In this document: one piece after another, positions 11,310 to 22,838 of the stretch
Layout: each line of letters begins with the position of its first letter
Numbering within the stretch: position 1 is the first letter of the stretch
NCBI RefSeq assembly: GCF_009905375.1
Contig: NW_027418097.1
Coordinates: 1 to 64,000 of the forward strand
Length of the DNA: 64,000 nucleotides
Origin: Apium graveolens
Lineage: Eukaryota > Streptophyta > Magnoliopsida > Apiales > Apiaceae
Direction of reading: 5' to 3'
Position numbers and translations under genes: made by a program
Notes under the pieces: generated by a model
The model's database searches: none
The model's input: only the letters and a program-made list of their open reading frames with translations
Told to the model about the DNA's origin: nothing

Positions 11310-14300
11310 TATAACACCCCCAAATCCGGGGTCGGGAATCCAGGTTATCATGAGTTCCATTTCCCTTATCAATACTTAATCTTAACAGTCAAACAACTAC
11401 TGCGCACTGTGACCCCACAATATACACACACACCACAAGTTATAATCTCAGAGATGAATACCAAAAATAACACAAGTCATTTTATTCCACAATTATAAAC
11501 CATTTCACCTTAAAAAGGGTTTCTGAATAATTTACCTATTCTTTGCCATTATTACAATTCATAAATATACATAAGTCTGGTACATCGAAAGTTGAAAGCC
11601 TGGCCTATTGGTAGATCCTACCTCAGCTACACGGCATCAACGCCTACAGGAAACTGCGGAACGTTTCCTATCCACTCGCGAATTGGGAGCTTGATCCTGT
11701 TCATCTTGTCTATCTGTTGTTGTGTGATGAAAGAAGAAAGTAAGGGTGAGCAACAAGCCCACCGAAATAATATGTATAATAATTAACAATACATGAGCAT
11801 TCTCATAGTACTCAAGAAAGTCTTGGTTAAGAAGAAATGAACCAAGTTGATATCTTAACGCGACCAAGTCGCAAAATATTCAGTATATACATACATATAT
11901 ACTTTTCACAATCATTGAAATCCTCTGACATGTATAATATACACAGAGTTCCAGTTTATAACTATATAAAAATATCGTTGCAAGGTGATCTTATATATCT
12001 AACCCTGTCTCAATATTTTTGTGAAAATCTTTGTCATGCATAAGATAATCATTAACCAGATATAAGTTGAAAAGATGAAGTTAAGAGATACTCCAATATA
12101 CTTATATCTTTTCCGAATACTACTTGAACTACCACCGTTCAAGGTATAATCCATTTCAAAAGTTCACCACATAGATGTGACTACAAGATAAGATTTAAAT
12201 AGATTCAATCCTTAAAATATCATTATAAATAATGAAGTTACGAGATACTTCATTAAGTCCCGATATATATATACACCTATATATATATACATTCCATACA
12301 CTCCTTGAAAACCTCTGTTATGAAAACTTTAAACAGAGTTGTAATATCCATTGAATTTGGAAAGGAGAAAACCTTGGCATAAACCTGATATCTTGCTGAT
12401 CAGGCAAAGATACCAATAAGTAACCTTTTCTACTAGTAGATGGACGAATTCCCCACTGGTCATCACCCTGGCCGCAATAGGACCTTATGCTGGACTTCCA
12501 CTCAGCCATTTACGCATTTGATGGACTCCCAATGAGCCACTTACACTTTCATCGATGCCCACTGAGCCCATGTTGCTTATGCCGACTCAATAGATGGACT
12601 TACTTCCCGAACGTTGGGTAAGTAGTCAATTCATTTATCAAAACAGCAACCTCGTTGCGAATGTAAAATACACCACTGAGCCGGATCCCTCAAGTTTTGA
12701 GCGAGAATTTAAATTCCCTTCGAAAGGAAGATCTTAAATATACAAATGAGTTTTGGGATCCGCTCTAACTTTTAAAATCATTTTGAAGACTCGAAAACAT
12801 TTTTTTAGAATGTTTGGAGTAATGTTGATTTAATGAAATAAATCAGTCCTAATATGTTAGAAAATATCTGAATATTATTGTTTAAATAATATTCCCAACA
12901 AGGATGATTTTTATAATAATAGTTGAAGTAGAAGTTTTAAAACTCATACTTCAAATGAATAATAATAATTAACCAAAGATATGCTTATACGAAAGTATGA
13001 TCTTTATTTGAATAATCGAAAATAAGTTTGATTATCGAAACATTATTCTTTAATAAAATAAAGAATATCATTTAGTAAATAAGCGGAGTCATAAGTCCTC
13101 GAATGAATATTCAAAATAATATTCATTAAATAGAATAAACAGAGTTATAAGTCCTCGAATGAATATTCAAGATAATATTCATTAAATAAAATAAACCGAG
13201 TCATAAGTCCTCGAATGAATATTCAAGATAATATTCATTAAATAAAGTAAGCGGAGTCATAAGTCCTCGAATGAATATTCAGAATAATATTCATTAAATA
13301 AAATAAAGTTATCGAATAAACCTTATTCGATTAATAGTTTTGAAAACTATATCAATATATATATATATATTATACTCGGGAACATCGACTCCCGGTTTAG
13401 AAAAATGTTCACCTTTGGGTCCCCTATACTAAGGGTATACGCAACTACTGCTTATCTCTAGCATAGGTATTATGCAACTTATAAGCAATTGAATCAACAA
13501 TTAGATATGAAGATTACGAAACAGACATGCATATATACCATATCACATGCTCCAATATATCGCAAGATTTGCTAATAACCATCATGCATCTATCACAGAT
13601 AATGCATATACATATATTTACATCACAACAACAGTATAACGGGTAGAAAACTTACCTGAGCGACTGGGGGTGGTAAAAGGCCTGGGACGAGTCTGGTAAC
13701 CTATAAACAACATATAAGTTGGAATTAAACCAAAGTCGCTTAAGAATCTAGACTTTAACCAATTAGACTCTAACGCTTGCTTTTGCGCTTAACGATTCAC
13801 TTACGTCGCTCGAGTAACCTCGGCTCCACCATTTTTAATAAATTATCCATTAAGAATTTTAAAGCAATTCTTTCGCGAATACCTTACCAACTGCCTAATA
13901 CACTTAACATAATTGTTTCATACCCCAATTAGTCATTTAAAGTCCTTAAACAAGTTTTCAAAGTAAGGCGAGGGGTAATGGTTCTGTCGCGAAACGCCGT
14001 TACTTAAAACGGTCGTTTCTCCTAAACCGTCCATCGGATTCAAACAACCACATATCAAAACGAAGCTCGTAATATGAAATATCTATTCATGGTAGTGGTC
14101 AAAACCTAACAGTGAGTTCTCGGGTCCTGATATTAAGAACAAAACAGTCTAAAGTAAATCAGACATTATGACGGCTATGTTTACGCGATTACCAATTTTT
14201 ATCCTGCTCCAAATCAACCACCAATCAACCACAATTCAACCATACAGCCAAACTCCATACATACAATGCTACCAACAGCCCCAACAAACTCAATATTTCC

Positions 14301-15424
14301 AATTTCCACTACTTCCCAATCATGAACTAAAAGCTTACATAAGTTCTTTAACTAATCAACAAGATTTACAACTCCAAACACATTATAAAACCAACACATC
14401 TCTAAATACACAATAATCAAGCTTCTCATGAACCATTCCAAACACAAAAACTCTAAATATACAAAAGTAGGGCTAGGGTATGAGATTATACCTTCCTTGG
14501 TGAGTAAAAGTAACTAAGGAGCTTGGAATCACCCTTGAAAGTCCTTACCAAAGCTTAATCTAAACAAAAACTCAAGAACAAAATTTCAAGTTCTTGAAAA
14601 ACACTATTCACCAAGAACTTTGATGATTTGATTAGCTATGTTAAACATGGAATCTTGAGCTTAAACTTATGGCTCATCTAAGTTATGAATTATGGAAGCT
14701 AAAGAAATAAATCTCTTGAATTATGAAGGTGTGTAGCTTGATTTTTGAAAATTTTCCTTTGCTTTTCATGGAAAAGCCGAGAGCAATAGATGGGGGAAGA
14801 AGAGAAATGAGTTTGTTTTGGTTGCTTTTGATTTTGGTGTTTGTGAAATGAATACTTGGTGGAGATTGCTTTGATAAAGTGATGACATCACTTGGATGAC
14901 CTCACCTCCAAGCCACATGTCTTTCCCTTAAGGTTTGATGATGTCACCTTCTCTTTTACCACTTGTTTAGCTTTTCTTGGAAGCTTCCTTCCCATTGTAC
15001 TTGTATGTGCTTGTCCCTTGGTCGTTTATTTGTTTTACGGTTCTCTTAACTCTGTTCTCTTTCGTTGTTTAAGGGATCACATCCGGGATCTTATTACTTG
15101 GGTTTCCCCTAAATCTTTCTCAATATCTTATAATCATTTAATGATCCTCTCTTATAATCCTTGAATTTAAATCCCTTTAACCATGTTACCTTATACTCAA
15201 TTCTTTCGGTATCTGGTGGATTTTCGGGAAAAATCAAAGTGTTCGGATTTGGATTCTGACGATCTTTATATACACTTATATACCACATAGAGTACTAATA
15301 ATATCTCAGAAGATCAATAAAAGAACCCTTACATAGTGTGGTATAAAAAGTTTTCTTATTCAGCATAATCAGCAAAACACTATTCATAAGGGTTTCAAAA
15401 ATTCCAAAAATTGGGGTTATTACA
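11310..15424 (-). repeat. Gypsy LTR-A (3' LTR in element orientation), 4115 bp
   Basis: It runs from TATAACACCCCC (first TG mutated to TA) to GGTTATTACA. LTR-C (25843-29965) is its full-length partner, and LTR-B (21001-22838) matches its first 1.8 kb. By eye LTR-A differs from LTR-C at roughly 2 percent of positions over the first 1.8 kb, so the insertion is older than the duplication that made LTR-B. It contains a 56 bp tandem repeat (13085-13308). A 64-codon frame at 11592 recurs in all LTR copies only because the LTRs are copies. Confidence 0.9.
13085..13308. repeat. 56 bp tandem repeat x4 with internal hairpin, LTR-A
   Basis: The anchor ATAAGTCCTCG occurs at 13091, 13147, 13203 and 13259, exactly 56 bp apart. 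Each unit holds the inverted arms AATGAATATT and AATATTCATT about 5-6 bases apart, able to form a 10 bp stem. The same four units are present in LTR-C; LTR-B breaks off within the second unit. Confidence 0.95.
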
Positions 15425-15443
15425 GTCTCCCCTCCTTAAAAGG
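15425..15443 (-). other. Polypurine tract of the gypsy element
   Basis: The minus strand reads CCTTTTAAGGAGGGGAGAC directly before LTR-A. This is the usual plus-strand priming site of gypsy elements and confirms the minus orientation. Confidence 0.75.
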
Positions 15444-16260
15444 ATTCCGCCCCGGAATCAGATAGGAAAATGAATAGGGATACTCTCTTAGCATTGCACT
15501 TTCTAACTCTCAAGTAAATTTTCCCACATTGTGGTTCTACCATCAAACTCTGACTAGTTTGATAACCCTCATCCTAAGCACTTGTTCCTTTTCAATCTAT
15601 AACCCTTCCATGTTGCTCCATGTAGGTTACGTCGGGTTGCATGTCTATGCGCTCATATGCCCTTATTTGTCTGGCATCCGAATTATACTTCCTTAATATT
15701 GATACGTGGAACACGTTATGAACTTGCTACATGTTCGGGGGTAGGGCTAACTCATATGCTAATTTCCCAATACGTCTTAATACCTCAAAGGGTCCAACAA
15801 TTCGTGGGCTTAGCTTTCCTTTCTTTCCGAACCTCATCCATCCTTTCCAAGGGAATACCTATAACAGCACTAGGTCCCGTACTTCCTATTCATTGTCCTT
15901 TTGTGTCAAATCAACATACTTTGTGTGCCCATCTTGGGCTACTACCAGCCGTCCTCTGATTAAATCTATTATATCCTTGGTCCTTTGGACCACTGCTGGT
16001 CCGAGCATCTTGCGCTCTCCAACTCCATCCTATCATAAGGGAGATCGACATTGTCTTCCCTCAAGGATCTTATAAGGAGATATCTCAATACTGACATATG
16101 ATCTATTGTCGTAAGAAAACTCAATCCGTGTTAAGTGACCATTTCAAATTCTTTCAAGTCTATTGCACAGACTCTCATCATAGCTTCTAGCATTAAAGCT
16201 TTTGCTTCTCAATACCCATTCTTTTCCAGTTCGTAGTCATTACTATCTTCCGTACATAAT
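15444..16260 (-). pseudogene. Decayed gypsy integrase, C-terminal half
   Basis: Nucleotide-level colinearity with the intact Tekay gag-pol supports this call. The block at 15660-15900 parallels 50170-50340 (region after the integrase core, including the CTTTCCTTTCTTKCC block). The block at 16060-16250 parallels 50540-50690 (integrase core near the catalytic glutamate). Stops and indels break every frame. Open frames on the plus strand here (15657-16075) are accidental shadows of this gene. Confidence 0.7.
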
Positions 16261-17599
16261 ACTATACTGGTTACACTTTTGCTCGTTAGCATTTTATAAC
16301 CTTTTAATAATTACGTCAACCTTAGTATCACGAACGCGTTAGATTCGGAATACCACCGCACTAATACTACTCTTTTCTAGCTGCTTCTATCTTTGAAAGC
16401 TTGATCCATTGTATAGAAGTAAAAGAATTTATTGAGAGATCACTATGATCATGAACACTTGTTATATCGCATAGTTAGTACAGAAGGTGGCCAGCCTTTA
16501 GTACTTGAGAAGCGATTAAACAATATGTGGTATCCTACTAGGCTTCTATCACACAGATAGATAGTCATTCGGCAATACCTCCCCTTCTGGAAGGGTTGTT
16601 CTTCTCAGCTTACATGAAATGAAAAGGAGAGAAAAGAACAAATTGAAGAGAATTGTATATATATTAAAATATATACTGCACAAAATATCTGGCTTGAAAT
16701 CTACCTCTAAACTATAGAGGTTTATCATAGGAGAACAAAACATATATGTATATAAATCAACATTAAGCATTATAGCATCGTATTTCACATGCCTAATTAT
16801 TTTTGATATTCCGTCCATCATTCTATGGACCCATGCTCTTCCTCAAGCTTATACACAATCACCTTTGAAACTCCCTTGACATCGAAAATCGAATTTGGGA
16901 TTTCATTCTAGACATCATCGTTACTAGAATTCTATGCTTGCACCACAACCTTCTTCGTATAGTAATACGACTCTCTATTCCTAAGAAGGAATAAATATTC
17001 AATAGGTAGATAATCGACTTAATTAGTCTATCAATGATAACTTATACATCACCACGACCCGATTAGTGGTACTCAATCTCAACATCCATTATAATACAAC
17101 TCTTACGGTTGTAATCGACTCATTACTCGCAGAATCATTGCTGCACTACTATGGTCCATCGCTGACCCACTGTAGTCATTCATTTTCCTTGGATCTTAAT
17201 AGTTAACCATACGGAGTCCATACCTGTCGTATCAAATTCTTCTAAGGAGTTAACATAATCACCATTCATAATTCATGAAGAACACTCCTGATCTTGACGT
17301 ACATTCATGACATGAAGCAGATAAAATACAAAAGAGTTTTGATGAAAGCAACGATAGTAGGTTAATACCATTCTAAATCATATGTCTATATTAGGAGACA
17401 TGAAGCTCAAAGGTTCATTTAGTCCTTTTTGAACATGGTCCTGGCTTATTCTCAAGGTAGTTCCTTCTAAGATAGATAGCCCGCTCATGGCGATTATACA
17501 AATTAAACTTTTACCAACCTACTATTACGGTTGGGTATTGCACAGTCATCAGAAGGAATGTCAATCTTCCAAACCATAATACAACCTTCACGGCTTCAA
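16261..17599 (-). pseudogene. Heavily decayed gypsy internal sequence
   Basis: By position this should be the rest of integrase in element order, but I cannot read any motif with confidence. No intact frame is present. Confidence 0.35.
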
Positions 17600-18480
17600 C
17601 CATCATCACTGTATTCCTCTGGCATGAGCACCTATAATTACTCTCTTGCACTTAGAGTGTCGACCACCTCATTGGCCTTTCCTGATAGTAATAGTTCCTT
17701 ATAATCAATGTCTTTTAACCACCTTCAACTAAATTTTCTACCTCATTTCAATCACTGCTTATGTGAAAATGCTTTTCTTAAGTCTTGGTGAGAAAGAAAA
17801 AAAAATCACCATTTTTCCATAAGTCATTGCCTTAGTCTTTAGATGTTAATCATTGTCACGACTGACTCTCGATCATACTTAGGACATCTTTTATCTTAGG
17901 TCCTAATTGCCCTGAATAATTTCGACCTTTACTGGTTCGATCCATACTTTCTCGTGGTTTAACACGTGCCCCACTTGGCATCATTATAATTACGTCATAT
18001 TTCCTTTATCAAAATTTCTATTCTTGAGAATTTTGAATATTACCTTTCTCCTTGTAAAACCTCTAAGATTATCCTTGAATCGTTCCTCCTGTATTCCCTA
18101 GATACAGGGCATATCAAGATACCATTTATTAATACCAGAATCATTGTCTATATACTTCTGAAAAAATTTCTCCACTGATCCTTAAAGGTTGTTATTACCT
18201 TAATCCTTTTCAATTCATACTGTCAAACTCATACTATCCCTATTAAGGGTGAAATGCCAACCTTTATGCATTCCCCTAGGATTCATTTTAAGTTACCGAT
18301 GTTCTATCCTTAATTCCACCTTTAGAAAAAGTACATTTATCCTTCCATGGATAAATCAAGTCATATATCCCGGATGAGGGTGTCTTATTCAATCATTCCC
18401 ACCTCGATAGTATAGGCCTAATTTTACAATAACATCTGTATTCAAAATGAGGTCAATCAATATGGCCTCCAAAAGATAAC
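17600..18480 (-). pseudogene. Decayed gypsy RT/RNase H segment
   Basis: The stretch near 17668-17715 parallels the Tekay RNase H to integrase boundary near 51490-51545 (CACCTCATTGGCCTTTCCTG against CACTACGTTCGCCTTTCCAG). The stretch near 18110-18170 resembles the RT YxDD region near 52240-52290. All frames are broken. This would be the proper pol of the element; a second RNase H-like copy lies upstream at 19755-20560. Confidence 0.45.
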
Positions 18481-19249
18481 AACGGTTATCCGCTTTTCTT
18501 TCCTAAATTGGTAATGACAACAGGGATGTCCTGGAAGATATTGGTCATGTTCAACGTGAACTTATTCTTAATAATTCCTTATTTACTCTTGTTGTTTATC
18601 TCAACAGTCATCTCAATGTTGGGATATCTCTCATACCTGGCGTCTCCCTATCTGGGTATCATGCCATCGGTCTTACACTTCATATTCTTGAAGGTCACTT
18701 CCTTCATCCAATTTTCCTAATTTCTTACTTTCTTGTCTCTTCAGTCTATCCGCGTCTCATTATTTATCCTTCGAACTATCCCAAGGTTTCCCCGAATCCT
18801 TCCAACTTGAAGGGGGTAAAACATATATATCTCTTATGCCTTCAACCACCAACTTTAACTCATGGTGAATCATCCTCATCCCGACGATCATATACTTTTC
18901 TATTTCTATTACTACGAGTCTTTAGGGATTCCTCATACCCGACTCCCTTATCATTCCTCAAACTCTATTGCCTTTATGCTCCTTTTCACTTCAGTTTCTT
19001 TTTATTTTCCTTTCTCTTACAATCATTTTACGTACCCACTAATCATTGACTTCAAACATCATGTCGTTCTAGGATTCTTGTCCTCCAGACGAATCTTGAT
19101 AACTTTTACAATCTTAGATTCATAATTCATCATATTCGTCCGCCTTTATTCTGGCTCTTAAAGCTTTTACACTATCTCCATAACCTTGGTATTTACTTTC
19201 TCGAAAAAATTTTGACTGAACTTTAATCAGTTTATCATAACCTCTTGCT
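18481..19249 (-). pseudogene. Decayed gypsy sequence, expected protease and gag C-terminus
   Basis: It is placed between gag-like sequence (19250-19490) and RT-like sequence in element order. I see no retropepsin motif or zinc knuckle that I trust. The plus-strand open frames at 18508, 18807 and 18862 recur in the duplicated segment because the DNA is duplicated, not because they code. Confidence 0.35.
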
Positions 19250-19490
19250 CCGTGCCTTTCTTGGTCTTTCACCAGTGGGTGGTCTCTCTCTTAGGAGGGT
19301 AAGTGACAAAAATAGTCTTTTGTGATTCGTCAATCATTTAGAATCTCAAATGATTCCTATATTTCCTTTAGCTAGGCTCTTGCCTTGACTGGGTCAGCTT
19401 GTTCCTTGGAACTCTGAGAGCTTAGCGACTTAAAGGTCCTGAAAGAATTTCTCACCGCATTGTTTCCTCAGGGTGGTGGTTGGGGATAAT
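19250..19490 (-). pseudogene. Decayed gypsy gag (capsid) fragment
   Basis: The minus strand reads a broken DPVKARA-stop-LKEI-stop-ESFEIL series. It matches the chromovirus gag pattern D-P-V-x-A-x-x-W-L-x-E-I-E-x-x-F-E. The intact Tekay element has the counterpart [14 protein letters not shown]. Several in-frame stops make it non-functional. Its position to the left of an RNase H-like block is unusual and is treated in the findings. Confidence 0.6.
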
Positions 19491-19754
19491 AGTCTAAGTT
19501 CTGTCTAGAAAGGTCCATAAATTGTCGTATAGGAGTACCGTCTCGAGTCTCCTTTCCTTACTCGACTTCTGTTTCCTTAGTCTGAACGTTCCCTCCTCCT
19601 CCACATAATCGGAGTCATCCTATATGTTTTTAAATCCTCATTTTCCACTTCATTATGTTATGGGTTCCTTCTATTTTGATGGCGACGTCCCTGACTATCA
19701 CGTTCAGGGTTTGCTCTAAATCTTATTCCTCAAACTAGCTTTCATCTAAGATCT

Positions 19755-20560
19755 CATCTTTAAGCTCTTGAACATTTGGAACCCAAATTCTGTAGAAATA
19801 CATCATTATTCCCTTTTCATCTTTCTCGGTATTAATCTCTTATCCATTTGTTGGCTCTCTGCCTTCATTCATCACTTTTTCTGGCACAATATATTCTTTT
19901 CCAATAATTTGGGCTGTATTGCAATCTCAAACAGCTTTTCGGTACCGACTCCGGTTACCTTCACTTCTATTTCCCATTTTCTCAAAATCTCTTATAAATT
20001 CTCCCAAAGACATTATCATCTTGAGTCTCTCCTTTTTACTAAGGGCATCAGCCACCACATTAGCTTTCCATGAATGATAAAGAATCTCCCAATCATAATT
20101 CTTGATTAGCTCTAACTGCCTCCTCTGGCGTATGTTGAGCTCTTTCTACGTAAAAATGTACTAGAGCACTTATGGCTTAGGTAAATCTCGCACTTCTCTC
20201 CATACAAGTAGTGCCTCCAATCTTTAGGGCAAAACTATTGCCACGAGCCCAAGCTCATGGGTGGGGATATCGAATTTTATATTCCCTTAATTATCTTGAC
20301 GTGTACACGATTACCTTGCTGTGCTGTATAAGAAGCACCCTAATTCCTTATGCAAAGCGTCACTACACTTCACAAAATCTCATTTTCCATCCGGCAACGC
20401 CAACAGAGGGGACGTCACCAACCTTTGCTTCAGTTCTTAAAAGTTGTTCTCGTATTTCTCTGTCCATTCAAACTTCTCAGTCTGACGAGTAAGCCGCGTT
20501 AAAGGGGCTACTATCTTTACAAACTTGAACGAACCTCCAGTAGTAACCGTCCAATCCTAC
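19755..20560 (-). pseudogene. RNase H to integrase N-terminus segment, out of usual order
   Basis: About 800 bases are colinear with 51205-51990 of the intact Tekay element. That region covers the RT connection, RNase H and the spacer before the integrase zinc finger. For example, TAAAAATGTACT is followed by a CATACAAGTAGTGCCTCCAA block against CATAGAGATAGTGTCTCCAA. In element order this piece lies between the leader and gag, where no RNase H is expected, which suggests rearrangement. In-frame stops are present. Confidence 0.65.
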
Positions 20561-20606
20561 CTCTGGTAGTTTCCCTAACCATGGTCATCAATTTCTCAGT
20601 GGTCCT

Positions 20607-20828
20607 TTATTCATGCTTGTCAGGATCCTCCACGGGATCCTCCTCAGCAACAATCCCTTCTAGGATAACATCCTCAACCGCTACATCCTCAATATGAACA
20701 TCATCCAGTCCTGCGTTAGGACGCTCTATCAGATCCACAATCCGATCTCCAATTAGTAATAAAACATCATCGCGCTGTTGCTCCTCGCCCTCAGGGTTCG
20801 GAATCCCGCTACTATATACGATAATGAA
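20607..20828 (-). CDS. Acidic leader open frame upstream of gag (no ATG)
   Basis: A 73-codon frame on the minus strand runs from just after a TAG to a TAA. It contains PNPEGEEQQRDD, LLLIGDRIVDLIERPNAG and EDPVEDPD, and is rich in Asp and Glu. It starts without ATG, immediately after a GCGTAG that could be a splice acceptor. The duplicated copy at 25449-25670 keeps the frame open despite about 1 percent divergence. I do not recognise the product. It sits about 170 bases inside the PBS, the same place as the small frame of the intact Tekay element. It could be a spliced gag N-terminus or a separate leader peptide. Confidence 0.4.
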   Translation of the reverse strand, partial: FIIVYSSGIPNPEGEEQQRDDVLLLIGDRIVDLIERPNAGLDDVHIEDVAVEDVILEGIVAEEDPVEDPDKHE

Positions 20829-20984
20829 CTACGCTTCTATCACGATATTTATAAGGGTTCCCATAAGAGTTTTAACTGTCAGTACTACGTTAGGTAGCCC
20901 GACTATGAACTTGGCAAGAGTTCTTATTATCTTAGTGAACTAATTATCTTAACGTTACATCATCTCTGAGGTTTATAATGCTTA

Positions 20985-20996
20985 GCTCTGATACCA
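20985..20996 (-). other. Primer-binding site (initiator tRNA-Met type), copy 1
   Basis: The minus strand reads TGGTATCAGAGC four bases inside LTR-B. It is complementary to the 3' end of plant initiator tRNA-Met. Confidence 0.85.
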
Positions 20997-21000
20997 TTTC

Positions 21001-22838
21001 TGTAATACCCCCAAATACGGGGTCGGGAATCCAGGTTGTCACGAGTTCCATTTCCCTTATCAATACTTAATCTTAACAGTCAACCAACTACTGCGCACTG
21101 TGACCCCACAATATACACACACACCACAAGTTATAGTCTCAGAGATGAATACCAAAAATAACACAAGTCATTTTATTCCACAATTATAAACCATTTCACC
21201 TTAAAAAGGGTTTCTGAATAATTTACCTATTCTTTGCCATTATTACAATTCATAAATATACATAAGTCTGGTACATCAAAAGTTGAAAGCCTGGCCTATT
21301 GGTAGATCCTACCTCAGCTACACGGCATCAACGCCTACTGGAAACTGCGGAACGTTTCCTATCCGCTCGCGAATTGGGAGCTTGATCCTGTTCATCTTGT
21401 CTATCTGTTGTTGTGTGATGAAAGAAGAACGCAAGGGTGAGCAACAAGCCCACCGAAATAATATGTATAATAATTAACAATACATAAGCATTCTCATAGT
21501 ACTCAAGAAAGTCTTGGTTAAGAAGAAATGAACCAAGTTGATATCTTAACACGACCAAGTCGCAAAATATTAAGTATATACATACATATATACTTTTCAC
21601 AATCTTTGAAATCCTCTGACATGTATAATATACACAGAGTTCCAATTTATAACTGTATAAAAATATTGTTGCAAGGTGATCTTATATATCTAACCTTGTC
21701 TCAATGTTTTTGTGAAAATCTTTGTCATGCATAAGATAATCATTAACCAGATATAAGTTGAAAAGGTGAAGTTACGAGATACTCCAATATACTTATATCT
21801 TTTTCGAATACTACTTGAACTACCACCATTCAAGGTATAATCCGTTTCAAAAGTTCACCACATAGATGAGACTACAAGATAAGATTTAAATAGATTCAAT
21901 CCTTGAAATATCATTATAAATAATGAAGTTACGAGATACTTCATTAAGTCCCGATATATATATACACCTATATATATATACATTTCATACACTCCTTGAA
22001 AACCTCTATTATGAAAATTATAAATAGAGTTGTAATATCCAATGAATTTGGAAAGGAGAAAACCTTGGCATAAACCTGATATCTTGCTGATCAGGCAAAG
22101 ATACCAATAAGTAACCTTTTCTACTAGTAGATGGACGAATTCCCCACTAGTCATCACCCTGGCCGCAATAGGACCTTATGTTGGACTGCCACTCAGCCAT
22201 TTAAGCATTTGATGGACTCCCACTGAGCCACTTACACTTTCATGGACGCCCACTGAGCCCATGTTGCTTATGCCGACTCAATAGATGGACTTACTTCCCG
22301 AACGTTGGGTAAGTAATCAATTCATTTATCAAAATAGCAACCTCATTACGAATGTAAAATACACCACTGAGCCGGATCCCTCAAGTTTTGAGTGAGTATT
22401 TAAATCCCCTTCGAAAGGAAGATCTTAAATATAAAAATAAGTTTTGGGATCCGCTCTAACTTTTAAAATTATTTTGAAGACTCGAAAACATTTTTTTTAG
22501 AATGTTTGGAGTAATGCTGATTTAATGAAATAAATCAGTCCCGATATGTTAGAAAATATCTGAATATTATTGTTTAAATAATATTCCCAACAAGGATGAT
22601 TTTTATAATAATAGTTGAAGTAGAAGTTTTAAAACTCATACTTCAAATGAATAATAATAATTAACCAAAGATATGCTTATACGAAAGTATGATCTTTATT
22701 TGAATAATCGAAAATAAGTTTGATTATCGAAACATTATTATTTAATAAAATAAAGAATATCATTTAGTAAATAAGCGGAGTCATAAGTCCTCGAATGAAT
22801 ATTCAAAATAATATTCATTAAATAGAATAAACAGAGTC
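21001..22838 (-). repeat. Gypsy LTR-B, truncated at a duplication breakpoint
   Basis: It starts TGTAATACCCCC and is collinear, without net length change, with the first 1835 bases of LTR-C. It stops within the 56 bp repeat array and joins internal gypsy sequence at the 6-base overlap GTCATA (22836-22841). By eye it differs from LTR-C at about 16 positions, fewer than LTR-A does, so LTR-B is a later copy of the LTR-C side. Confidence 0.9.

Noticed and set aside
13085..13308. The 56 bp repeats as a possible CRISPR-like or centromeric satellite array
   Set aside because: There are no spacers, only four units, confined to LTRs of a plant retrotransposon.
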